A model generated the notes under the pieces. It had not been told where the DNA came from. It made no database searches and saw nothing but the letters and a program-made list of their open reading frames with translations. Positions 35,501 through 46,900 of a stretch of 64,000 bases of DNA are shown here, piece by piece. The first letter of the stretch is position 1, and every line of letters begins with the position of its first letter. Source of the DNA: Monocercomonoides exilis (lineage: Eukaryota; Preaxostyla; Oxymonadida; Polymastigidae); NCBI GenBank assembly GCA_001643675.2, contig LSRY02000075.1:1-64000 (forward strand), given 5' to 3'. A program made the translations under genes and the position numbers.

Positions 35501-38500
35501 GAAGAGTCGGTCACTTCCATGTCTGAAAACGCCAAGTCGAGCTGCTCTGGTTCATTTGCACATTCTGAATCATTGTTATCTTTATCCTTCTCTATCATTT
35601 TCTGATAGTTTGAAAGCGAAGTTCCAAAACCTTCTTTTTCGTCTATCTTTTTGGATTTTTTCTCTTCAGAGCGTTTTTTCTGGCTCTTTGAAAGGAATAA
35701 GTCATCGTCTTTGTCATTTTCTTCATCAAACAAAGAAGATTCGTGTTTGATTTCCTTTTCTTCCTTCTTTTCTTTCGATTTTTCTTTTTTCTCCTTCTTC
35801 TCTTTCTTTTCTTTCTTCTCTTTTTTCTCTTTCTTTTCCTTTTCCTTCACTTTCACCCCAGAAAACTCTGCTAAAATATCTTCAACAACAGACAAATTCT
35901 TGCTCTTTTCTTTGGAAGACTCCCCTCTTTTCTTCGAAGACGACGACGAAGAGTAATGAGCTTCCTTTTTGACAACAAAATTTTCTTTATTTGAAAGATA
36001 TTCAATAACACTCACAGGTACAATTCTGCCTTCGGAAACATCTGAATTTGAAGGAGGGGGGAGCGGATGCATTTCAAGATCTTCCTTTGAAACAGGTTCT
36101 GGTGACGCTTCGATGATAGATTTTACTTCTTTGCTCTCAACGCCACCTTCACCAGGTACAATGAAATACGACAAAAAGCATTTTCCCTGATTCAATGGCA
36201 AGATTTTGCTCAAAAGCTCGCCCAATGCAATTGTGTTGTCTTCCACTCCATATGAGCAGAACTCAGCTGTCGCATATGGCTTATACTCCAACGGAACACC
36301 ACGGCAATCACATCCACCAGCTGCTGAAAGCGAATACGGCATTGATGTATCTGGTGAAGGAGATCTGGAAGGAGTATTAGCATCTTCTCGTTTTTTCCAT
36401 CTTTTTGAGTAAAGAGGATGTGCAAAGTCAATGTGAGGTACTGAAAAATGTGATTTTACTGAAGTTATCTGACCACTTCCTCCTCCTTCTCCTCCGCCTC
36501 CGCTGCTGCTTCCTTCTTTCTGTTTGGAGAATCCTTTGTTGAATGTTGATCTTCCATCGCTTTTTGAGTCAACATTCATAATATTTTGAAGGTTCTTTGT
36601 GAGAGTGGCATCTTTGCCCTCATCAATTGTCGGGCACAAGTTGACTGCCACACGCAAAGTCAGCGTTTCTGGCAAGTTCCATTTCGACAAGCATTTTGTT
36701 ATCACTCGCGAAATCGGAGCAGAAAAGGGGAAGAACATGTGAATACGTGTATCCAACACACGAGCGCGCTGGATAGTTCTCGAAAATGGATTGAGGGGAG
36801 ACAAATGTACATACAAATAAGGTTGGAGCTGCGGTGTCTCGCGAATGGGGCACGCTCCAAGTGCAAGCTGGTTGGAGTCTGAAAACGCGATGATTGAAGA
36901 AGAGCCCTCTTTTCTGTCTGCTTCATCGGAAGAATCGCCTTCTTTGCTTTGTCCACTGCTGTATTGTGAAAGCTTTCCATCAGTAGGTAAAGGCTTTCCG
37001 AAGGATGTGCTTATTCTGAGAAGCTCTTCTGTTGTGATTGGCTTTGCTTGGAATCCTCCCATTCGCATCGTCTTCGAGAGAGGCATCACTTTTGGCATGG
37101 GAGCATCTGTCCAGTTGTCTTCCTCAGTTTTTGATGTGTTTGAACTGCCAATGGAAGAATTATCAGGTCTCTGGGCATTTCTAAAGAGTGAATTGGCTCC
37201 TTTTCTTTTCATCATTTTCTGCTCGAAAAAATCATCTGTAAAATCAATTGGGCTGTTGTTGCTTCCATTCTTCACAACTTTGGATGTTGGAGGTGGAGGA
37301 AGGAAAAACTCGTCGTCAATATCTTTTTGCCTTATTTTCTTTGTTATATTTGGTCTCTTTTTCTTTTTTTTCAACAGCATCGCCTTTCGGAATATTCCAT
37401 TTTGCCCAGCTTTTTGTGCTTTTTCACTGTTTTCATCAGACTTCTTGCTGTTCACACCGCATATCATCTGCGCAGTTTTTGCAAAGTCTCTTCGGAAAAT
37501 AGGAGCCAACCCAATTTCTTTGAGGAAGAACTCGGGTGTGTGCGGGCATTGGAGAAGGGTGTGGAGGAAGAGAAGCATCGAAAGCGGGAGACAGTCATCA
37601 ACTAGGCAGGAAGATGTGTGCGACTCAGGAAGAGGCAGATAGCAAGGCTCAGACGAAGAAGAAGAAGCAGCAGCACTTGATGCAGCAGACAACACAGTCG
37701 ATGCTTCAAAGCCAGTAGACGGGAAAGGAGAACTCATTGAGGGAGACACAACATTAGAATGAACATCGGCTGAATCACTTGATACATTAAATGAATCTTC
37801 GCCTTGTCTTGCTCCTCCCAATAGGCGTTTTGGTGTTGCAAATGAAGTTTCATTCTGTGAGAACCGCAGATGATTCGTGCTGACTGTTATTCTTGAAACA
37901 GGTGTCAGCAGCATTCTTGTGAATAGCGAGCAGACAAGGTCAGTTCTTGAATGGAGCTGAGTGAGGTCTTTATACCACGAAAGCGCAAACACATTGCAAA
38001 TTCGAGGCGAAGCAAAGGAAGATGTGTCGACACCAATAAACGTCGAAGTCGAAAGCAGTCCATCTGCATCGCCTTCAGAATCGGTTGTGTTGTTTGAGCT
38101 GTTCTCGTCAAAAAGAAGCGATGAAGCTGCAGAAGATGAAGAAGATGAGGAGGAAGAAGAAGAAGATGATGATGAACCTTTAACAAGCCATTCTTTCTTT
38201 ATCTTTTCCATCGCAATTTTCTCCTTTGCCTTCTGTACTTTCTTCTCCATCCTTGCTTTTTGTTCCTTTTGCTCCTTTTCGATCGTCCCAAGAACAAAAT
38301 TTTCCTTCAAATTCAGCCATCTCTGGACAATCCCTTCTGTTAGCGCCAGATCCTTCAGTGATTCGCACAGAGAAGCACGTGGTGCGTCGCCACTATCCAT
38401 CAGAAAAGAGAAAAGAGAGACGAGCTGCTGGGGAGAAAGAGAAGGCATCACACGAGGCGACGGGATGGTCATCAGGGGATTTGAGAGTGTGGAGAGTGAA

Positions 38501-41500
38501 GTGGTATATTTATGGTGAGATGAGGGAGATTCTGAAGTGGAAGCGGAAGAATTGGAGTGAAGTGAAGACGAACGAGAGGGAGGTGCAGCCGAAGATGGGG
38601 CTGTTGAAGCAGAAGAGGATGAGATGGAGGTGGTGGAGGAAGTGATTGTTGAAGATGATGAGTGTTGTGCAGGTTCCACAGAAGGTGAAGCAGAGGCAAT
38701 GGAGACAGCTGCAAGTTTCAGTGAAGTGAGAGAAGCCAATGAAGTGGAGCGAGATGAAGCAGCAGTTGGGGTGTGAATGCCTTCTGATCGGATGCTCTCT
38801 TCTTTGCTCAGCTGGCTCTGTTGATTCTGCTGCTGCTGCTGTTGTTGTTGTGTCGATTGGGCAGAGTTCCTTTTGCGTCTGTCATCTGTCCGCACTGCAT
38901 TCAGAAGCGGGTCAGCAGCAATGACAGAACACAGCGTCTGCAGAGCAGAGATCTTCCCGTTCATAAACAGCTGCATGTCTGACACTTTCTTTTCAAATAG
39001 AGAAGGCGCCGGCGGCTCCAACTCAACGCGGCGAGGCGGAATGTACCGCACCATCGACATCAGCTGCCTCCGCTCTGCCTTCAGATCTTCCTCATTTTCG
39101 AGCCACGGCTCAGCGGCAAGGTCGTCTCCATTGTGCCGTGCACTGGATTTGAGCAGACGGTTCTTCGCTTTGCGTGATTTTCTGGTGTTGTTTCCTTCTG
39201 CTCCTTCGTTTGCGTCTCCATCTTCTTCCTCTTCTTCCTCTTCCTCTTCGTATTCCACTTCCTCCTCTTCTGCTTCTTCGTATTCCTCAATTACTTCTTC
39301 GCTTTTTTCCTCTTTTCCTTTTTCCTTTTTTTGAATTTTCTGTCCATTTGTGTTACAAAGAACATCACTTTTGCAATCCTCTCCTGTTTTCGAATCTTCA
39401 GTTCCATTTGAGCTTTGAAAATTCTTCCATTTCTGTTTGTCCTCCAAAATTGCGTCTTCGATCGACTCCAGCACCTCCAATGCCTCATCTTCGAGAGTGT
39501 GATCATCTTCTTCCTCTTCGTTCCAAGGGATGTCATCCTTCCGCATCTTCCTCTCTGCAATGATCTGCTTTGCATCAATGCCCAAATGAATGAACAAGGA
39601 CGACGCAATTTCAGGAAGATACAAAAGGGCTGATGATGTTGATGCATCGATAGCTGACTCGTCTATCTTCGTCTTGGCGAGCTCTTCTGCCTGCGAAAGT
39701 GTGAGCGAAAGCGGAAGAGGAAAAGACGAAGAGGCGAACGGGTTGTGGTATTCCTCCTGTGACAGAGTGGAAGAGCCGAGGAAAGACAGCTGCATCCGCA
39801 TTGCTCTCTCTTTCTCTTCGCGTTCTTCGCGCTTCTTTTTGATCTCTGCGCGCTGCTGCGGAGTGAGGAACGTGGTTGGCTTCGAGTCTACGTCAAAGAG
39901 AGAGTCCATGGCAGGGGAGTAGTGTGTGGGAAGGATGAACTCGTCGGCGTTTGACAGCGAACACAGCAAAGTGAATGGAGGAAGGCTGATCGTCTGCAAA
40001 CGCTCAGGATGAGCCAGTTTGGCGTCTGGCGCAGCGTCGCGGGGAGGGACAGCAGTGGCAGATGGAGAATAAACCACGATACCCTTTGGAGAATAGGAAA
40101 GGCACTGGCAAAGCGCCTGTGTGATTATTGGCGGGAGAGAAGAAGAGACAATCACTGAAAAGATAAACACGCAAATTGAAGTGGGAATGTTTGGCAAAGG
40201 AGGAAGCTGCGGAATGAATTGAGGTGCAGAATTGATAGAGGCAGATGACGATTGGGGTGACAGACGAGGAGAAAAAGACGAGGCAGAAGATGAAATGGAA
40301 AGAGGCGATGGCGAGTGCAACGTGGACGGAGACGACAAAGAAAAAGAAGGCGAAACTTCTCGAAGTGGAGTAGATCCAGTCGCAGCAGTAGCAGAAGAAG
40401 AAGAAGGGTCATAAAGAGGGAGTGTAGGTGTTGATAATGAAGAGGCAGATGAAGGTGCAGTTTGAAAGATAACAGGAGAATCCATCCATTTCTGGTCCAT
40501 TCGCAGCAAAGAGCCGCTTTGCGACGAAAACGACTCTGAAGTTGAAGATGAGTGTGGAGTTTTTGTGGCAGTCGGGGAACGTGTGCGTTTGTTGACATGA
40601 ACACGCCAGAACTGCTGGGTGAGGGGAATGATGGTGTGCGTGATGAGAGAGCGAGACAAGGAATGAGAGAGCAGCGGAGATCCGATTCGGAAGATGTCGC
40701 AGATAAACATGATGCTCTCGGAGAGATCATTGAGCAGGTCGTCGATGGTCACAAGCGAATGGGCAAGCTCAGACTGGCAGTGCGAACAAGGCGCATGAAA
40801 CGCTTTGTGCAACGGGAACACATTCTTTGTGGAAGGAATAGGTATCACAGCAGGAAGCGATGCAGGCAGCTCGGTTTCTCCAAACAAAGCACAGAACACT
40901 TCGTGGGTTTCTGGGGAATGGTAATAGTCTGGCGACGAGAGGAGCTCAGAGACATGAAGTGAGTATGGCTTCCTCTTTTGAGCACGGCTTGTTCTCTTTT
41001 GCTTAACTCCTGCATCTTTTGATTCGGTTCCTTTATTGTTTCTATTCAACTCGTTTGAGTTCAATGTTGCCATAGCAATATCGAAACATAGTGCAGTAAT
41101 ATATATGGACACATTTTTAAAAAAAGGTGTCGTGTCTTTGCACAAATATTTGTGAACAATGTCTGTTTTCACCCTCATCATTGTTAAAAGTGTCGTTCTC
41201 ATTGCTGTTTTTGACAAATTATCTGGATGGGCAAAGTATTGAGCAGCCAAAGATGCTATTGCAAAATTTCCAACGTCATCCTGGAATACATAGATAAAAA
41301 ATAATGATTAAAAAAGCAAAACGTATATTTCAAACCTCAAAAAACACGACATTTTCAGGAGTCATTTTAAATGCAAGTGATCTCAAAATTGAAGTGTAAT
41401 ATGATAAAAGCTCAGTATCATCTAAGTCGAATTTGACACATAGAAGATCAGTTACATTTTTTGACAAAAAAGTGTGATAATTCAATTCAGTTTTAATATT

Positions 41501-41896
41501 TTGTATCATCATGTTCAAAGATTGATAAATCTCAATTTTGAGTTCAGTAGGCATAGGTCCATCAGACGAAATGACATCTTTATACATTTGAAACAATTCT
41601 TTAACCAGCAGAGAGAATCTTTTATTTTAAAATTATTGTAAAATTTAAACCAAAAACAAAATATCGCTTATAAACAATATTTTATAAACAGATGCACACT
41701 CCATAACGTTAGCTTCATCTTGTTTATCAAGAGCTAAGAAAGAATGAACAAGTTTTTTTGAATCTCCAATAACCGCATCGTCAAATGGTTTTATTCCTTC
41801 TGTTACTGCCTTTATAGATTGTATATATTCATAGACTTCTCTTCCTTTTTTCGAAAAAAGTGATAACTCTTCTGGCAAAAGGGAAAAACGATTCAT
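29506..41896 (-). CDS. CLEC16A: CLEC16A/TT9-like protein (FPL domain), giant low-complexity form, three exons
   Basis: Exon 1 is 41676-41896 (ATG at 41894-41896), exon 2 is 41336-41618 and exon 3 is 29506-41280; introns are 57 and 55 bp. The N-terminal ~230 residues match the FPL domain of CLEC16A. They read IYQSLNMMIQNIKTELNYHT, then KFDLDDTELLSYYTSILRSL and ENVVFFE, and across the second splice AAQYFAHPDNLSKTAMRTTL. Known CLEC16A/Ema proteins act in endolysosomal trafficking, autophagy and mitophagy and are about 1,000 residues; this one is about 4,100. The extra length is Ser, Glu, Lys, Gln and Asp runs, including a KEK/KKE tract near 35750-35860, poly-Gln near 33530 and 38830, and long charged coiled-coil-like helices near 32850-33170. 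A CDCPICEA motif lies near 30815. The stop is TGA. The family call is firm; the role here is inferred. Confidence 0.85.
41281..41335 (-). other. Intron 2 of the CLEC16A-like gene (55 bp)
   Basis: On the minus strand it runs from GTTTGA to ATTCCAG, phase 0. Splicing joins ENVVFFE to DDVGNFAIASL and restores the continuous FPL domain. Confidence 0.85.
41619..41675 (-). other. Intron 1 of the CLEC16A-like gene (57 bp)
   Basis: On the minus strand it runs from GTTTATAAGC to AATAAAAG. Splicing splits a Leu codon (TT + A) and gives ECASVYKILFSLLVKELFQ. Confidence 0.75.
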
Positions 41897-43376
41897 TGAA
41901 GATCAATAATAATTATGGGTGTAAAACAAATTTTAATAAAAAAATTTTCTCAATGATTTTGAAATGAACCTTAATGAAGTTATTAATAGTTTCAAAAGAA
42001 ATGAACAGAATTATATATGTATATTTTATTCAAAGAATTTTGTTTCCTTTTTTTTTATTCACAATTTGGTTTCTCATTTTTCTGTAAACAGTGATGGAAA
42101 ACTAATGTTTGTTCAAAAATCAAAATACAAAATTTATTAAAATATAACAATTTATTTGATAAATTTATTTTTTGCGATCGTCTTATTTTTTCTTTGAAGT
42201 GAAGTGACTAAAAAAAGATTTCAGCCTTTTTTGAAAACACATTTTTTAATCTTTCTTTTATCTATTTTTTAACTCATCTTTCATCAATAAATATCTGTTT
42301 TTTACTTTAATATTGATACCCATAACAAAACATTCATTCTTGCATTTTAAATTTACTGTTTTTTCTGTGTTTATGGCTTTAATGAATTTGCATGCAGTTT
42401 ATGATTAAATTTACTTTATATTTTTGAGCATGCAGCAGCAAAAAAGAATGTGTTTTATTTGACCTTCGTTGGTAATTCACGAAGGAGAAAAATGTGCAAT
42501 TATGAAAGCCGGTTCGGCAAATGACAGTTATTTGATGGACGTTCAACACGCCAGAAAGTGTTTGGAAGACTACAGAAATCCAAAAATATTGCGATTCATT
42601 TCGTTTTGAAGGAGTGATTTTTTACCAATTTCATTATTTGAAGCCATACAAAGCAGTGTTGGATGCAAAACGAACTTGTTTTCTGACTTGAATTCTTTTT
42701 CCAAAGATTCTTTTATAACAACAATATGTTCATCGAGAAAAGAATGTATTGCCAGAAAATGGAAAAGAATATTAACTTAGTTTTTGATACAAAAACTGAA
42801 TGGAAAGCAAGTCCTACAGCAGTGAAAGCAGCAATGCAAAAAATGTTAGATGGTCTGGAATTTTTCATTTTTTCAAAAATGATATTTTGTAAATTTCCTT
42901 CAGTGAGACATCAATAAACCGTCAATGATACAAAGCTTGATTTCATTTAAATGTGAAGCAAAAAAAGGCCGGAATTCAGGAAAAGAACCGAATCACTTGA
43001 GCATTTATTTAAGAGAAATGTCTTCGTTTCAATTGACTTTAACATGCAATTGCCATTTTGCAACACAATCATGGAAGCTTGAAATCAATCCTTTTCGAGG
43101 ATTCCACAAAATTTCAACAAAAGAGAAGCACAAAGAAGGATTGACCGAGGAATCTCTGAAGCAAAAACAATTTTCAATCTGATAGGACGGAAGATAATCA
43201 AGAATAAAGATTCAGCTTGTTGGGAATGTTGAATGACTCAAAGATGAGGTGTGATCGACAAAAAAAGGAGGAAAAGGGAATAACAAGGGCTATCCTGTTG
43301 ACAAACAGACAAGAAGGAATAAAAACCATGTTCATAGAGAGTGGAATGCGAAATAAATAAATAAATAAATATTTCA
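41897..43376. other. Intergenic region with short unassigned coding-like fragments
   Basis: Between the divergent CLEC16A-like gene and the next plus-strand gene I see only fragments. Near 42475-42622 a plus-strand frame reads KCAIMKAGSANDSYLMDVQH and ends in TGA. A frame at 42726-42917 includes EWKASPTAVKAAMQKMLDGL. A frame at 42925-43182 reads NHLSIYLREMSSFQLTLTCN and ends in TGA. None has splice or start support and none is recognised. They may be remnants of a decayed gene. Confidence 0.4.
43351..43372. repeat. AAAT microsatellite just upstream of a start codon
   Basis: Five tandem AAAT units end a few bases before the ATG at 43377. Confidence 0.8.
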
Positions 43377-43656
43377 ATGGTTGCTCGAAAAGATGGAATC
43401 AAAGAAAAGCTTGATCTGATTTATAATATTTTGAAGGAGAAAAAGCAAGAAATATCACAAAATAGAAACACTTCTCGCAATGTTTTCGAAGATCAACTTG
43501 CATCAGATGTTTGTATTTATTTTTGTGCATTTATTATTTATTTATTCTTGATATACTATTTTCCATTTCCATTTATTCAAACAGAAGAAATCAGTTCATT
43601 TTTATTCTGATAATTTATACCCAACGCCAATATTTCCTCGAAGATATCCAAATTGA
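43377..43656 (+). CDS. Possible small two-exon gene of unknown function (67 residues)
   Basis: Exon 1 (43377-43508) starts at ATG and encodes a helical Lys/Glu-rich segment (KEKLDLIYNILKEKKQEISQ) ending QLASD. A 76-bp intron (43509-43584) starts GTTTGT and ends CAAACAG. Exon 2 (43585-43656) adds KKSVHFYSDNLYPTPIFPRR and stops at TGA. The splice is phase 0, and the 5' site matches the introns in this window with the best support. I do not recognise the protein. The alternative is chance open frames in AT-rich DNA. Confidence 0.35.
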
Positions 43657-43925
43657 ATATAAAACTTTTAGGATTATATTCATCGTTTTTGGGGGGTGTT
43701 TGTGAAGACAAAGCGATTCAAGGATTGAAAAAAAGAGGAAAACATTTAAATATTGTTTTTTTAAGAGTGATTATGAGACTGGTTCTGAATATGACTTTTT
43801 TTCAAAGTTATTGATTCAGAAAATGGAAGTTGAATGAGAAGAGTTGTTGTTGAAAAGGGAAAAATAATATTTTGCGAATGCTTCTGCTATAATGGTTTTC
43901 TACAACCCATTATTATCTTATTGAA
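43657..43925. other. Upstream region of the plus-strand receptor gene
   Basis: AT-rich and without a recognisable gene. It must contain the promoter of the receptor starting at 43926, but no motif could be assigned. Confidence 0.4.
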
Positions 43926-46900
43926 ATGATTCCTTTTGTTTTGGTTTTGTGCTTGAGTTTATCATTCTGTGGCAATGATGAAAATGAACTGCTGCGCAAC
44001 GGAAAAGTCACCTTTTGCATTCCTGTTGCGAAGAAGAGTGTTGTTTTTACCAAGGGAAGTATTGTTCATGTACTCGGTAAGATTTACAATTCAACTGTTA
44101 AATTGAAGGGAATATTGGTCGAAAAGCGCGATGGCTGCTTAGCATTCGATATCTTCACAAGATCAATCCTTGTTGTTGAAAACTGCCATCTTTTGGAAAA
44201 GAGTGATTCTTATCATCATTATGTCAAAAATGAAGGAACATGCGAAATGATCAATACCTCCTTGTATTTTGAATACAAAGAAAAAAATGAGCTGATGAAA
44301 AGCGTTGTGCAGATGAATGATGAAGATTCATTGTTGCTTGTGAGAAAATGTGTTTGGAAGAATATTGCATTTTGTGGGAGTGGAAGCCTTTTGAGAGAAG
44401 GTTCAGGATGTTTTGAAGGAATTAAAAACTGTGAATTTGTGAATATCACAAAGAAACATAGCGAAAGAGAGACGAAGCAAATTGAAAAAGAGTTGATGAT
44501 GAAAATGAGCGTAATGGAAGATTGTCAAGTTGAAAGTTCAATGAATGTGCTTGAAGGAGGGATTGTGAGCGGAACGGAAGGATCTATTTTCTTTTCCTGC
44601 AACAATTGCACATTCAAGCACAACGAAAGAACTGATCGGAAAGTTAAAAATACAGAAAGAAATTCAACTACTGAGACACAGAACTTCATGAACGCTGAAT
44701 GGAATGGATGTTCTGCTCCATGTGGTGGAGCACTGTATGTGCATGATAATTCGAATGCAACGCTGACTGTTGAGAATTCATCTTTTGTGAAATGCAAAGC
44801 AACTTCAACGAGAGGAGGAGGAATATTTGCTCTGAATATTGCCGAATGCACAGTGAAACATTCCAAATTTGTTGAATGCAGTTGTATAATCACAGATAAT
44901 TATGGGGGAGGTGGAGCAGAAATTGAAGGATTGACAGTTCAAGTTTTTTTTGAGAATTGCTTTTTCAAAGATGATATTTCAGGGGACGATGGAGGTGGAT
45001 TGGGAATTTGGAGTTCAAAAACAACAAAATCAAAAGATTGTATTTTGGACTGTTCATATATTAATTGCACAGGGCTTAATAACACTGATTCTTATGGAGG
45101 TGGTATTATAAGTTGGGGCCCAGTTGATAAAATAGTTACTAAAAATTGTTTATTCCAAAGCTGTGATGCTATTTATTGTGGAGGCGGTGTTGCAATGAGG
45201 GTTCAGACTTTTGGAGGAGAATTAATTTGGTTTTGCTTTTTTCACAACAACGCTGCACAAAATGGTACTGACGTATTTGTGCATGATAACTCTTCGAATT
45301 CTCAACTCGTATGGTGCTGTTCAACACGAACAGAAGGAGTGAGATATTATGCTGGAGGCGATAAAAGTGAATGGCTTCCAAATGGAGGAAGAAGCAGATT
45401 CGTTTCTTCGAAGGAAAGTCAAGCCAATGCAAAAGACACATTCAGCTGCGGATTGAATGAATCCTGTGCATGTTTGACCATTAGCCATTGTCTATCCCAA
45501 ATGATTGTGGGGTTTGTGGAAGAAATAAAAGTGCTAGCTGGAATGGTTGTTGAAGGAAAAGGAATTGATGTTGGAGAGAAAACGATCTCTGTAAATGGAG
45601 TTTCGCCATCTGGGTCTGCCATTGCAACAAAATTTGAGGCAAATGGGTTGAGTCTGTTTTGCGTTGGAACAGGAGGATTGACTGTGAACGATCTATCAGT
45701 GATTCACAACACCTCATATGAAAACAACAGGCAATGCAGGCTGTTTGAGGTTGAGGGAAGTGGGTTGATGGATGTGAAGAGAATGAACATTTCGATGGAT
45801 GCAGCTCATTCAGAGGAGAGGTGTATTCAGAACTCACTCGTGAAACTGGAAGTGGGGCAGTTGAAGATGAAAGATGTAATGTGGGAACAAACATTCAGCT
45901 CCACAAGTTTGATATCACTTTCTCAGGAGGCAGCTGTGACATTGTATCTGGACAACTGCACATTCAACAATATTGTGAGAACAACAGCCGGTTCATCGTT
46001 GATGAGTGTGGGTGAAAGGTCATATTCAATAACTCTTGAGGGATGCACGCTTGATGGTTGTGGAAGTGAGGAATCTGAATTTGGAGGGGGAATGATGATT
46101 GAAATGGGAAGTTGGAGTTCATTGACGATAAGTGGAGGCATCGTGAAAAATTGTTTTGCTTCGATCACTCAAGGAAAAGGAGGTTGGATTGGGTTGAAAG
46201 TGGGAGATATAAATGCAGAGTTTCTTATTTCACCAGCATTTGAAGGGAACAGGGCCAAATGGGGAAGCAGTATTTTTGTTGACTCGATTGATTTGGAATC
46301 AACAGCAACAAGTGGGAAGATCACTTCATTGACAGCTTCAAATCCGTTGTTGGATGAAATTCGAGGATTCGATAAAGGCGATGATTCAATTCCGATTCCT
46401 TTGTGCGCTTATCTGATTTCAATTCCAGATGAGATTTATGTGAGCAATGTTGATGCATTTAATCACTTTCTTTGTGGATTTGCTGAATTTCCCTGCATGA
46501 TTCTGAAGCACTCACTGAAAAGGCAAGAAGAAGAAAAGAAGATTGTTGTCGATGGGATGATTGAAATGCAAGATGAGCTGGTATTCGACTCATTCAAGCA
46601 CACAATCAGAGGGAAAGATGGAAATAGTGGATGGAAGGTGAGCAATGATCCGAATAGAAGTGACGGAAGCATGATAACAGTCAGTGCAAATGCAAATATC
46701 AGTTCACTAATTCTCTCTGTTCCTTCTGTTCTTCCAAATTACGAAGCATTCTTCAGTTCCGCCTCACAATCATTTTCACTTGAAGATTGCTCGCTGACTT
46801 TTCAAGACTCCAAATCAGCGTTGTCTTATGTGTTTTTGTCAGTAACAGCAGGAGAGGTTTCTGTTTCATCGTTGAATGTCTTGTCTTTGGTTATTGGAGA

